From UMGS1851 sp900555605 (GTDB lineage: Bacteria; Bacillota; Clostridia; UBA1212; UBA1255): 64,000 nucleotides of DNA. The translations under genes were made by a program, and so were the position numbers. The stretch covers positions 1 through 64,000 of the forward strand of contig CABROF010000001.1 of the NCBI GenBank assembly GCA_902472555.1, read 5' to 3'. Shown here piece by piece: positions 41,880 through 50,907 of this stretch (position 1 is the stretch's first letter; each line of letters opens with the position of its first letter). The notes under the pieces are model-generated. The model was not told where the DNA came from, did no database searches, and saw only the letters and a list, made by a program, of their open reading frames with translations.

Positions 41880-43622
41880 ATGCAATCAAGAAAAGAGATG
41901 AAATGCTGCGCAAGGAAGGTTTTGAGAAAACATTACGGTATTTTCGTCGTAATCTGTCTCATCGCGGCTTTTATCGGCGCGGAGTTTACACAGACGCTCA
42001 GCTATACAAAATATCAGCGTGCAGAAAACGAGGTTTCCGAAAATACGGCAGGCGGTACAAATGATCAGCCTGCCGCCGATGCGGTATGGAGCAGCAGTAT
42101 TTTTCAGACGGAACGCGGGGTATTTGCAGATATTGTAAATGCGGTTACCTCCGGTTCGCTGCTGGCCACTATCGTCTCGGCAATGGATTCCATTTTCGGT
42201 TCTCAGAATATTACAATTATGATACTGATTCTCCTCAGTCTTTTTCTGAATCTCGCGATCTGGATGTTTATAAAAAATATCTATGTGGTCGTTTCAAGGC
42301 GGATGTTTCTCGAGGGGCGTTGCTATGATAGGCTGCCGGTACAGAGATTTCTTTTTATTGTAAAGGTAAAAAAATGGATGAAGGTTTCATGGTGCATGCT
42401 GGTACGTACGGTCTTCCTATTTTTGTGGTGGCTGACCATTGCGGGCGGAGTCATTAAAACCTTCTCTTATTATCTGGTCCCGTATATTGCGGCGGAAAAT
42501 CCTGATATTTCTGCAAAAGAGGCGCTGACGCTTTCCAGGAAAATGATGAACGGCCATAAATGGGAGTGTTTTATATTTGAATGCTCCTATCTCGGCTGGG
42601 AGCTTCTGAGTCTTTTGACATTCGGACTTGTTGGTATATTTTACGCACATCCTTACAAAGCGGCTGCATTCAGCGAATATTATGCACAGCTGCGCACGCA
42701 GGCAAAGGAAGCCGCACTCCCCGGTTCCGAACTGCTGAACAACCGTTATCTATATGAGAAAGCAGATGAAGCGGCTTTGCGGCAGGTGTATGCCGATGTC
42801 ATTGCAGTGATAGAAGAGCCGGCGCCTTCACGCCAGAAAGGAATTCCGGGTTTTCTGGCAGAAATCTTTGGAGTCACCCTCCGTTATACTGAAAAAGATC
42901 AGGCCTATGAAGAACGCCAAATCCGTCTGATTCGCATCCGGAAGCGAAAGGATGCCGCCGCCGGGCGCGTATATCCGTCAAGCCTGTCTCCGCTGCCGGA
43001 AAAGCAGAAGCACAGTCGTGCAGAAGTGCTGAACTATATGCGCCGTTATTCTGTCTGCTCATTGATTCTGATCTTCTTTGTCTTTTGTCTGATCGGATGG
43101 CTCTGGGAGGTCAGTCTCAGACTGATTGAGGGCGGATATTTTGCAAATCGCGGCGTACTGCACGGGCCATGGCTTCCGATCTACGGCTCCGGCGGCGTGC
43201 TAATCCTTGTACTCCTGAATAAATTCCGCAGCAGACCCGCACTGGAATTTGCCAGTACCGTGGTATTATGCGGCATAGTGGAATATTTTACAGCCTTTTA
43301 TCTGGAAACGGTATATGACGGAATGAAATGGTGGGATTACAGCGGATACTTTATAAATCTTCACGGCAGAATTTGTGCAGAAGGCCTGCTTGTTTTCGGA
43401 ATCGGCGGCATGGCCGCGGTTTATATCATTGCGCCGATGCTTGATAATCTGTTGAAAAGACTGCCGCGAAAAGCACGGATTGCGGCATGCGCTGCTTTGC
43501 TCATACTTTTTGCCGCAGATGTTGTATACTCCGGAAAGCACCCGAATGCAGGCGCCGGTATTTCAAGCGGTACGTCTTTTATATGCATAGTAAGCAAACG
43601 TATATATACAGCTCTTTTCTGA
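41880..43622 (+). CDS. DUF975 and CmpB-type membrane protein fusion
   Basis: 580 aa. The N-terminal half matches DUF975 (SRKEMKCCARKVLRKHYGIF, NPDISAKEALTLSRKMMNGH, ECFIFECSYLGWELLSLLT). A soluble linker leads to a C-terminal CmpB-like part (PF06541, 'putative ABC transporter permease'): FVFCLIGWLWEVSLRLIEGG, FANRGVLHGPWLPIYGSGG and MKWWDYSGYFINLHGRIC. About nine to ten membrane helices in all. No ATPase gene is near, so a transport role is unproven. Start at 41880 (MQSRKEMKCC) with GGAGGAGTAGG upstream. Divergent from the two-component system. Confidence 0.82.
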   Translation: MQSRKEMKCCARKVLRKHYGIFVVICLIAAFIGAEFTQTLSYTKYQRAENEVSENTAGGTNDQPAADAVWSSSIFQTERGVFADIVNAVTSGSLLATIVSAMDSIFGSQNITIMILILLSLFLNLAIWMFIKNIYVVVSRRMFLEGRCYDRLPVQRFLFIVKVKKWMKVSWCMLVRTVFLFLWWLTIAGGVIKTFSYYLVPYIAAENPDISAKEALTLSRKMMNGHKWECFIFECSYLGWELLSLLTFGLVGIFYAHPYKAAAFSEYYAQLRTQAKEAALPGSELLNNRYLYEKADEAALRQVYADVIAVIEEPAPSRQKGIPGFLAEIFGVTLRYTEKDQAYEERQIRLIRIRKRKDAAAGRVYPSSLSPLPEKQKHSRAEVLNYMRRYSVCSLILIFFVFCLIGWLWEVSLRLIEGGYFANRGVLHGPWLPIYGSGGVLILVLLNKFRSRPALEFASTVVLCGIVEYFTAFYLETVYDGMKWWDYSGYFINLHGRICAEGLLVFGIGGMAAVYIIAPMLDNLLKRLPRKARIAACAALLILFAADVVYSGKHPNAGAGISSGTSFICIVSKRIYTALF

Positions 43623-43861
43623 CCGCTTGACGTCTTATTGATCAGATGCTTCTGCGAAAAGCTGAAACAATAGGCACCTGCGCACAGCTGTTCTGCGATG
43701 GCGATTACAAGACTGTACATCCGAAAAGTCATCTGCACAACCGTTTGGAATCCGGATGCTTCGCCCCTCCGCAGATGCCTTAAAAACGCGGCATCCTGTT
43801 TACATCGGCATTATATCAGGTTTGAAGCGCAGAGTAAAAAAAGTACTGTACAGAGATTGTT

Positions 43862-44980
43862 TTATTTCTGTCTTAGGCAATCGGCTGCAAATTCCGCTCT
43901 ACTTTTCCATGTATTTTTTCGGGCAATTTCGGCAATCCGCATACTTTTTTTCTGTAAATCCTCCGGATGATCATGTATATATGAAAGCGCCGCAATAACC
44001 GCAGCAGAATGATCTTCTATACAATAGCCGATGTCATGCTCCGAAATAAACGCGGCTGCCGCAGATCCTTCTGTAACTAAAATAGGAATCTGATGACCGA
44101 TATATTCAAATAATTTATATGGCATAGCAAAATTTCGATACTCCGAATAGGTATAAATTAAACAGCACAGATCCGCCTGCTGATATAAATCATCCAACTG
44201 TCTTCCGGTTTGGTGCACGATTTTTATAGAACGATCCAGATAAGGGGCGTATCGGCCTCTATTTTCCTCCCACTCCGTCTCTCTGCAGCAAATTGTCAGT
44301 TCCGCCTGCGGATAATCATGAACACCTACAATCAAGTTCATAATATCATATAATTCTTTTCCAATCCCGCCTATATACAGCAAACGAAGCGGCCGTTCCG
44401 TTTCACCTGCCGCTTTCTTTTTTACAATCGCACAATCCTCTGTACCTGACGGTAGCGCCTTTTGCCGAACTTTGCAAAAAGCTTTCGGCAGATATCCCCC
44501 CATTTTTAGAGACGGCAGAAAAAGAACATCCAGCAGTCTGCAGTATTGGCGTAAATCATACCGATACAGGCCGACTGAAATAAGACGTTTCCACCAAGCA
44601 ACATTTTTTTTATATTGATCAAACATCCAATGAATGTCCCTATAAAACAAGCCGATTCTAATTCCCTGCTTTTTACAGTATCTAAAAAAAGAAAAATCAA
44701 GGAAGAAGTATTTTGGTATATGATTTTTTTCAGTAAAAGCAGTCGGCATGGTGCTGCTTTCGCTGTAAAGGAAATCATACTCTACACCATTTTCGATATT
44801 CTTTTTGATCTGCAGAATCTGTTTTTTCCGATCCGCACCATATCCCATAACAGTATCGGTCTGAAATCCGATATTCTGAAAGGCCTCCAACATCTTTTGC
44901 GGTCGAGCCGAGGAAGCAGATTTGCCGGAAGGATCAATATAACCGGGAAAATGAAAAATACAGCGCCTTATTCCTGACAA
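43862..44980 (-). CDS. Glycosyltransferase, GT4-like
   Basis: 372 aa. The donor-binding C-terminal half reads LLYIGGIGKELYDIMNLIVG and SEYRNFAMPYKLFEYIGHQI with the EYIG-type helix of GT4. The N-terminal half (FHFPGYIDPSGKSASSARPQ) fits a GT-B acceptor domain. Start is a TTG at 44980 after GGAGTG. It follows the glycosyltransferase at 45022 by 41 nt, so the pair probably decorates the same glycan. Acceptor unknown. Confidence 0.78.
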   Translation of the reverse strand: MSGIRRCIFHFPGYIDPSGKSASSARPQKMLEAFQNIGFQTDTVMGYGADRKKQILQIKKNIENGVEYDFLYSESSTMPTAFTEKNHIPKYFFLDFSFFRYCKKQGIRIGLFYRDIHWMFDQYKKNVAWWKRLISVGLYRYDLRQYCRLLDVLFLPSLKMGGYLPKAFCKVRQKALPSGTEDCAIVKKKAAGETERPLRLLYIGGIGKELYDIMNLIVGVHDYPQAELTICCRETEWEENRGRYAPYLDRSIKIVHQTGRQLDDLYQQADLCCLIYTYSEYRNFAMPYKLFEYIGHQIPILVTEGSAAAAFISEHDIGYCIEDHSAAVIAALSYIHDHPEDLQKKSMRIAEIARKNTWKSRAEFAADCLRQK

Positions 44981-45021
44981 AGTTGATTACACTCCAATAC
45001 ATTAAAATAAACCGAAAAACT

Positions 45022-46110
45022 CTATTCTAATAATCCCTTTAGCAGATCGATTTCCTTTTTTACAGTATTCTGATAACAGTACTTATCATTGGGCGGATAC
45101 GGTACTCCCGCCGTAAGCTGGTTTAATATATCAGTTAAATCGATCGGTATATCATTTTTGATGAAAGCAACATTTGGAAATTCATTGAATATCTCATGAC
45201 AGATCGCGATATCCGAAGTAATCAAAGGTAAACCATACGTTGCCATTTCACAAGCCATAACGCCCTGGGTATCTTCACGCGTAGGTAGTAATCCGCAACG
45301 CGATGCATTAAAAAGCACGAGCATTTCAGAATGCTGCAATGTCCGTTCAATCCATGTTAAATTTGGTGCTTTATGGTTATAATTAAAAAATGCACCTTTC
45401 CCCACTACTAAAAATCTTAAATTTGGGTTATATGCAGCAAGTGCATTCACAATATCAATGCCGTATTTTGAATCATCCATACAGGGACGAATTGTAATAA
45501 AGTCATATTTTTTTTCACATACAGGGTCATAAGCATGCTCTTCAAAAATACTTCCTACACTGTTATGAATGATATTTGTTCTATCAGCAATTTTATCTTT
45601 TGGAATTTTTGTATAGTCTAAAAATTTATTATACAGCCAGTTGCTAACAAATACCAAGTGGCATTTTTCTTTGTAGCGCAAAAAAAATTTTCTCCATTGG
45701 AAAAGCTTAAATGTATCATATCTGTTCTGTATAAAGTTTCGAAGTCCTGACCATCGGCTCATGTATGGAAACGGGGCTGGATATACTTTCGGAATTTTCA
45801 GTATCTCGTGTCCATGGAAAAAGAAAACAAATCGTGGAAAATTGTTGTGATATTTTTTTAAAAACCGGTAATGATTCCGGATATTTGCTGCATGACAAAT
45901 TAAAATATCATAAAATTCAGGATTATTCTTATAGTGCATCAAAGATATTACTGAGATTCCGTCAAATTCATAATCAGAATCACAATTAAAATTTAATACG
46001 GTCACATCAATACCGTTTTGAATATAGTACTTGTTTCTCACATGTACAAACATTAAAGAGACAGTGCCATCAGGCTTCGGATAATCCACAACCGCAACCA
46101 ATACTTTCAT
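45022..46110 (-). CDS. Glycosyltransferase, GT4-like, AT-rich gene
   Basis: 362 aa. GT-B features: N-terminal MKVLVAVVDYPKPDGTVSLM, central NIIHNSVGSIFEEH, and donor-site ASRCGLLPTREDTQGVMACE and MATYGLPLITSDIAICHE. By eye the gene is richer in A and T than its neighbours (many AAA, TTT, ATA codons), a hint of transfer from another genome. Start at 46110 with AAGGAG 11 nt upstream. The sugar and acceptor are unknown; it may act in exopolysaccharide or wall glycan synthesis. Confidence 0.8.
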   Translation of the reverse strand: MKVLVAVVDYPKPDGTVSLMFVHVRNKYYIQNGIDVTVLNFNCDSDYEFDGISVISLMHYKNNPEFYDILICHAANIRNHYRFLKKYHNNFPRFVFFFHGHEILKIPKVYPAPFPYMSRWSGLRNFIQNRYDTFKLFQWRKFFLRYKEKCHLVFVSNWLYNKFLDYTKIPKDKIADRTNIIHNSVGSIFEEHAYDPVCEKKYDFITIRPCMDDSKYGIDIVNALAAYNPNLRFLVVGKGAFFNYNHKAPNLTWIERTLQHSEMLVLFNASRCGLLPTREDTQGVMACEMATYGLPLITSDIAICHEIFNEFPNVAFIKNDIPIDLTDILNQLTAGVPYPPNDKYCYQNTVKKEIDLLKGLLE

Positions 46111-46218
46111 TAGAAAATAAACTCCTTATAATAAATCTTACATTTTCTCATGAAGTATAGCATACAGGGATCGAAAAGTCCACTTTCAAAAGAACTCTGC
46201 CCAGTGAGGCGTCCGAGT

Positions 46219-46794
46219 TCAGCCTGTATTTCCTGTAAGCGCCAAAAATCGTTGGTGTACGGTAAATTGATGATCCAGCTCCGGATGAAAGGCAACCGCA
46301 ATTTGATTGCGGTATTGTACCCCAACGATTTTTCCATCCGTTTCTGCCAAAACAGCTACCTCCGGAGCGGCTTGTTCAATATAGGGCGCACGGATAAAGG
46401 TCATGGGAATCGGTCCGCTGCCGCCGAAATCCGATTCTGTGTAAAAGCTGCCGAGCTGTCTCCCATAAGCGTTGCGCTTGACTGTTACAGGCAGCGTTCC
46501 AAAGTGAACCGTCTGCTCTCCGCTGATGGTGCGGGCCAGCAGTATCAGGCCCGCACACGTTCCTAAAACCGGCAGTCCGTTCAGGATCCTGCTGCGCAGC
46601 GGTTCAAAAAGTCCCAGGTCCCGCAAAAGCTTTCCTTGAACCGTGCTTTCGCCGCCCGGCAGGACAAGCCCGTCAAAAGATCTGTTCAGATCTGCCGGTT
46701 TCCGGAGTTCGAAGCAAGCAGCACCAAGTCTGTGCAGCATATCCTCATGTTCAATAAACGCGCCCTGCAGCGCAAGCACGGCAATGGTTGCCAT
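46219..46794 (-). CDS. pdxT: Pyridoxal 5'-phosphate synthase glutaminase subunit
   Basis: Releases ammonia from glutamine for PLP ring closure by PdxS. 191 aa, normal. Class I amidotransferase triad: GTCAGLILLA (nucleophile Cys), and His and Glu in AVAFHPELDHQF. LVLPGGESTVQG is the oxyanion loop region. It lies 5 nt after the pdxS remnant, so it would have little to do unless pdxS works. Confidence 0.96.
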   Translation of the reverse strand: MATIAVLALQGAFIEHEDMLHRLGAACFELRKPADLNRSFDGLVLPGGESTVQGKLLRDLGLFEPLRSRILNGLPVLGTCAGLILLARTISGEQTVHFGTLPVTVKRNAYGRQLGSFYTESDFGGSGPIPMTFIRAPYIEQAAPEVAVLAETDGKIVGVQYRNQIAVAFHPELDHQFTVHQRFLALTGNTG

Positions 46795-46799
46795 AAATA

Positions 46800-47664
46800 C
46801 TACTGCCCCCTCTCTGCCATCAGGAGCTGGATTTCCTGTTCATTGATGCCGATCATAGCCTCTCCTAAATCCTCCGACAGCGCCGCAAGCATGCGCGCAT
46901 CGGTATAGTTTGTTACAGCCTGCACGATCGCCCGGGCTCTTTTTGCCGGATTTCCCGATTTGAAAATGCCGGATCCCACAAATACGCCCTCAGCTCCCAG
47001 CTGCATCATCGGCAGGCGTTGCAATGCCGCCTGCCGCGAAATTCACAACAGGCAGCCTTCCGTTTTCATGTACAAATAAAATAAGATCATACGGTACCTG
47101 CGATTCCTTTGCCGCCTGATACAGCTCATCTTCACGCATAGCAGAAATCCGTGAAATTTCACTGTTCATCTTGCGCATATGACGGACTGCCTGCACAATA
47201 TCGCCGGTTCCGGGCTCCCCTTTTGTCCGGATCATAGCAGCACCTTCGCTGATTCTGCGCAGCGCTTCCCCCAGATCTTTCGCACCGCAGACAAACGGAA
47301 CCTGAAACTGTGTTTTATCAATATGGTATCTGTCGTCCGCAGGCGACAGCACCTCGCTTTCATCAATATAGTCGATTTCGATGGCCTCCAGAATCTGTGC
47401 CTCCGCAAAATGTCCGATTCTGCATTTGGCCATTACCGGAATGGAAACAGCCTCCTGAATTTCCCGAATCAGCCGGGGGTCGCTCATTCGGGCAACGCCG
47501 CCCGCAGCCCGGATATCCGCGGGAATCCGTTCTAATGCCATGACTGCGCAGGCTCCCGCCGCCTGTGCAATCTGCGCCTGCTCCGGGCTCGTCACATCCA
47601 TAATCACGCCGCCTTTTAACATCTGCGCCAATTCCTTATTCAGCATCTCCCTTTTTGAATCCAT
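46800..47664 (-). pseudogene. pdxS: pdxS (PLP synthase lyase subunit), frameshifted
   Basis: The N-terminal frame (46990-47664) covers about 220 residues: MLKGGVIMDV, LERIPADIRAAGGVARMSD, Schiff-base region IPVMAKCRIGHF and IRTKGEPGTGD, up to VVNFAAGGIATPAD, then reads DAAGS and stops at 46990. The rest continues in another frame (46800 to about 47011): MMQLGAEGVFVGSGIF to the normal C-terminus LLMAERG. Compared with the consensus TPADAALMMQLG, 11 nt are missing between two GAT direct repeats near 47005-47011. The phosphate-binding FAAGG and GVFVGSG loops are thus split. Start at 47664: AGGAGG 8 nt upstream. A sequencing error of 11 nt is possible but less likely than a real deletion. Confidence 0.9.
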
Positions 47665-47719
47665 CTCAGCCGCCTCCTGCGTTCATTTATCGTACTCCTT
47701 TACAAGAAGTACGGTTTTC

Positions 47720-47777
47720 ATTATAATATCAACTGACCATATTGAAATAACCATTTTATGATTATTTTATAATACCA
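47720..47777. promoter_or_regulatory. Divergent pdxS/pdxR promoter region with candidate PdxR sites
   Basis: On the minus strand a perfect TATAAT (47720-47725) with a poor -35 serves pdxS. On the plus strand TATAAT (47768-47773) serves pdxR. Three direct ACCA-T/G-TTT-like motifs start at 47736, 47750 and 47774, in keeping with MocR-type regulators that bind repeated half-sites. A weak pdxS -35 fits activation by PdxR when PLP is low. Confidence 0.55.
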
Positions 47778-47796
47778 GTTTGGAGCGAAGCAAACT

Positions 47797-49233
47797 ATGC
47801 TGACTTACATATTTGATCAGGCAAGCGGCAAAAGCCTGTATGAACAGCTCTATGGATATATCAAACAGGATATTCTGCGCAGCACGCTCCGTGCCGGCGA
47901 AAAGCTGCCGTCAAAACGCGCCTTGGCAAAAAACTTAGGAATCAGCAGCATTACGGTTGAGCACGCTTATGCGCAGCTGATTCAGGAGGGATATCTGTAT
48001 GCGATAGAAAAAAAAGGATATTTTGTATCGGAAACAGAAAGTGCCGCTTTGCCATGTAAAAAAAACCGGCTTCCCGCCGAGCCGTTCAGCCTGCCTGTGC
48101 ATAAAAATGAGTTCCCGGTATTTTTTGTGGATTTTAAAAACAATTCTGTGAATCATGAATATTTTCCATTCAGCCAATGGTCTAAAATTATGCGGGAGCT
48201 CCTTTCCGGCAGAAGCACCGATTTGCTGCAAAGCGCACCTTCAAACGGCATTCCGGAGCTGCGGCATGCAATTGCCGGCCATCTGTACCATTTCAGAGGC
48301 ATTGCCGTAGATCCGGAACAGCTTGTGCTCGGCGCAGGCACCGAATATCTTTATGGGCTCTTGGTACAGCTTCTCGGACGCCGCCGGGTCTGTGCCGTTG
48401 AAAACCCCGGCTATCCGAAAGTAGCCCGCATTTTTACCAGCAACGGTATCGCCTGTGTCCCGGCTGCCATTGATCATGCGGGAATGTCTGTGGCTGCACT
48501 GCGCAGAAGCGGCGCCGATCTCGTACACATATCACCTGCACATCACTTTCCCACCGGTATTGTTATGCCGGTGAGAAGGCGCCAGGAATTTTTGATTTGG
48601 GCTTCGGAAGCACCGTCACGCTATATTATCGAAGATGACTATGACTGTGAATTTCGTCTGATAGGCAAACCTATACAGACGCTGCAAAGTACGGATATGG
48701 AGGAAAAAGTCATTTATATGAATACCTTTTCCAAAACCTTAGCGCCTTCCTTTCGGATCAGCTATATGATCCTTCCCCCACATTTAGCAGTCCGCTGCCG
48801 GCAGCAGCTATCATTTTACGCCTGTACCGTACCAACCCTCGAGCAATATGCACTTGCGGAATTTATACGCCGCGGATACTATGAGCGCCATATCAATCGG
48901 ATGCGCAAATATTACCGTATGCTGCGGGATCAGATTATTCAGAAGGTAAAATCAAGTCCGCTTTCTGATATAACCCGGATCCGTGAGGAAAACGCAGGGC
49001 TGCATTTTTTGCTGCAAATTCTGCATCCGGTTTCGGACGATCGGCTGCTTGTTGAAAATGCGAAAAAGAAAGGTATCCGAATCTCATGCCTCTCCGAATA
49101 TTATCAAAATCCTGACGATTGTGCCTTACAAGCAATTGTCCTGAACTATTCCGGAGTCAGGGCGGAATGTGTTCCGGAAGCCGTCGACCGTCTGTCTGCC
49201 GCAATTTTCCCCGGCAGCTGTCCAACATCTTAA
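47797..49233 (+). CDS. pdxR: MocR-type regulator PdxR (GntR wHTH plus aminotransferase fold)
   Basis: 478 aa. N-terminal GntR winged helix (YEQLYGYIKQDILRSTLRAG, LPSKRALAKNLGISSITVEH) and a C-terminal class I aminotransferase fold (LGAGTEYLYGLLVQLLG, YIIEDDYDCEFR) with the PLP-binding Lys in NTFSKTLAPSFRISYM. In other Bacillota PdxR activates pdxST and is turned off by PLP. It is divergent from the frameshifted pdxS and itself intact. Start at 47797 with GGAG 11 nt upstream. Confidence 0.9.
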   Translation: MLTYIFDQASGKSLYEQLYGYIKQDILRSTLRAGEKLPSKRALAKNLGISSITVEHAYAQLIQEGYLYAIEKKGYFVSETESAALPCKKNRLPAEPFSLPVHKNEFPVFFVDFKNNSVNHEYFPFSQWSKIMRELLSGRSTDLLQSAPSNGIPELRHAIAGHLYHFRGIAVDPEQLVLGAGTEYLYGLLVQLLGRRRVCAVENPGYPKVARIFTSNGIACVPAAIDHAGMSVAALRRSGADLVHISPAHHFPTGIVMPVRRRQEFLIWASEAPSRYIIEDDYDCEFRLIGKPIQTLQSTDMEEKVIYMNTFSKTLAPSFRISYMILPPHLAVRCRQQLSFYACTVPTLEQYALAEFIRRGYYERHINRMRKYYRMLRDQIIQKVKSSPLSDITRIREENAGLHFLLQILHPVSDDRLLVENAKKKGIRISCLSEYYQNPDDCALQAIVLNYSGVRAECVPEAVDRLSAAIFPGSCPTS

Positions 49234-49239
49234 AAAGAC

Positions 49240-49989
49240 TTATAAACCTGGTAATGCATTTTTTCTGCAGGACGCCGTTCCGATCTTTTTTCTCAGATCC
49301 GGGCCGTATTTGCGATTTACCGCAGAATGAATGAAATACAGATACGGCAGCCCCATGTTGGTTTCCAGCAGGGAATTGACGATCAATGTCGCAATGCTCT
49401 GATTCCGGATTCCTGAAATCGTTAGAATAAACTCCCAACCGAACTGCACTAAAATTCCGATGGAAAGGATCCAAAGAAGCGGCGCGCGTTTTTGTTTGTC
49501 CTGACAGCGGATATTCCATAGACAGAGAATCGCATACCCAACAAACAAAAACACCGCCATGATCCCGTGATAACCAGAGGTCCCGCGAAAAATGGAGATT
49601 TTTGTGAAACAGCTGCCGAAATTTTGGCTGAGCAGCGCTGTACACAGCCATCCGCTCGTAATCAGCAGGGACCATTCCAGCGCGTGGCCATCCCGATCCA
49701 GCCAGACCCAAATCCAAACGAAGTTGGTAAAACCATAACTCATGGATAGCCAGAGAAGAAACCAGACCGGATCCGCACCTTCCACAGTCCGCGTCCCAAG
49801 CCACATATAAAAAACTCCGTAATCTACAATAAAATATAAAATCCCGCCAAGAAAGCCCGCGACTGCCGCCTGATACCGCCGGTTCCAAAGCAGCACCGCC
49901 AGCAAAAAGCATAAAAACAAAATATCCAGAATGATATATAGCGTATTCATGGTACGCGCTGCCACTACCTCGGAAAATAAGCCGTTCAT
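49240..49989 (-). CDS. Polytopic membrane protein of unknown function
   Basis: 249 aa with six to seven hydrophobic helices (TLYIILDILFLCFLLAVLLW, VAGFLGGILYFIVDYGVFYM, GFTNFVWIWVWLD, WSLLITSGWLCTALL, GIMAVFLFVGYAILCLW, APLLWILSIGILVQFGWEFI). No family is recognised. The ATG at 49989 overlaps the deoC stop codon (TGATG), so translation is coupled to deoC. The overlapping longer frame 49157-50086 is a shadow. Confidence 0.78.
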   Translation of the reverse strand: MNGLFSEVVAARTMNTLYIILDILFLCFLLAVLLWNRRYQAAVAGFLGGILYFIVDYGVFYMWLGTRTVEGADPVWFLLWLSMSYGFTNFVWIWVWLDRDGHALEWSLLITSGWLCTALLSQNFGSCFTKISIFRGTSGYHGIMAVFLFVGYAILCLWNIRCQDKQKRAPLLWILSIGILVQFGWEFILTISGIRNQSIATLIVNSLLETNMGLPYLYFIHSAVNRKYGPDLRKKIGTASCRKNALPGL

Positions 49990-50672
49990 CAGCAATCACC
50001 GGTTTTATCCGTATCTGCGCACTGCTTCCACGCTTCCATAATCGCAAGACCGGAAGAGGTTCCCAGACGTTCTGCTCCTGCCGCAATCAGCGCCTTGGCA
50101 GCCTCATATGTCTTAATACCGCCGGAAGCTTTTATTTTTACACCGCCGGAAAGATGAGCTTTTATCAGTCGTACATCTTCTATCGTCGCGGCCCCTGCCG
50201 ATACGCCGGTACAGGTTTTCACATAAGCGGCGCCGCCTTCACAAGCCAATTTGGTGGCTGCTGCCTTTTCCGCATCCGTCAGCAGACCCGTCTCAATAAT
50301 GACTTTTACAATTTTTCCTTTTGCCACAGCCGCGACCGCACGGATTTCATCGCGCACATAATCCAGCCGGCCATCTTTCAGCGCGCCTACGGAAATCACC
50401 ATATCGAACTCATCACAGCCCAAGCGATACGCATCTTCCGTCTCCGCAATTTTTACTGCAGCGTTATTGGCCCCTAAAGGAAAACCGATTACAGTGCACA
50501 CGTTGACATGGGTGCCTGATAATAGATGTTTTGCCAGCGAAACATAACAGGGGTTGACACAGACCGAGGCAAACCGTGCCTCTGCAGCCTCCGCGCACAG
50601 CCTGCGGATATCCGCCTCTGTTGCGTACGGTTTCAAATTCGTATGATCAATATACGCGTTGATTGGATTCAT
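49989..50672 (-). CDS. deoC: Deoxyribose-phosphate aldolase
   Basis: Splits 2-deoxyribose-5-phosphate to acetaldehyde and glyceraldehyde-3-phosphate. 227 aa. Motifs: YIDHTNLKPYATEADIRRLC, VCVNPCYVSLAKHLL, DEFDMVISVGALKDG, and the Schiff-base Lys in AAYVKTCTGVSAG, with a second Lys in IKASGGIKTYEAAKAL. Start at 50672 (MNPINAYIDHTNLKP), with AAGGGATG upstream; the longer frame to 50726 is unsupported. Confidence 0.95.
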   Translation of the reverse strand: MNPINAYIDHTNLKPYATEADIRRLCAEAAEARFASVCVNPCYVSLAKHLLSGTHVNVCTVIGFPLGANNAAVKIAETEDAYRLGCDEFDMVISVGALKDGRLDYVRDEIRAVAAVAKGKIVKVIIETGLLTDAEKAAATKLACEGGAAYVKTCTGVSAGAATIEDVRLIKAHLSGGVKIKASGGIKTYEAAKALIAAGAERLGTSSGLAIMEAWKQCADTDKTGDC

Positions 50673-50855
50673 ATAGGAACATCCCTTCTTCTCTGTTTTT
50701 ATACACGTTTTATATCGTGCCTTCATTCAATATTATACCAATAATCTATCATCCTTTTCCAGCGTTTCTTTTATTTGTCTCAGAACGTCGCGGGCACGCC
50801 GCCTGCTTGTTAAATCATTTCAATGATTTTGGCAGTACCGAACCGCAATGAGATA

Positions 50856-50864
50856 TGATATAAT
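50856..50864 (+). promoter_or_regulatory. Extended -10 promoter of the CotH lipoprotein
   Basis: TGATATAAT (TGn-TATAAT) lies about 45 nt before the ATG at 50908; the -35 match is weak. Confidence 0.55.
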
Positions 50865-50907
50865 ATAGATATTAATATACTGCAGTATAAATGTTGAAGG
50901 AGCATCT

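Noticed and set aside
43623..43861. Possible small gene between the DUF975-CmpB gene and the glycosyltransferase
   Set aside because: Frames there are short, lack ribosome binding sites and overlap convergent gene ends; no clear feature is seen.
46800..47024. Separate short gene after pdxS
   Set aside because: Its sequence is the C-terminal third of PdxS in a shifted frame, so it is part of the broken gene.
49157..50086. Long minus-strand reading frame of 309 codons
   Set aside because: It overlaps the membrane-protein gene (49240-49989) in another frame and lacks hydrophobic or domain logic; the other frame has clear helices and stop-start coupling to deoC.
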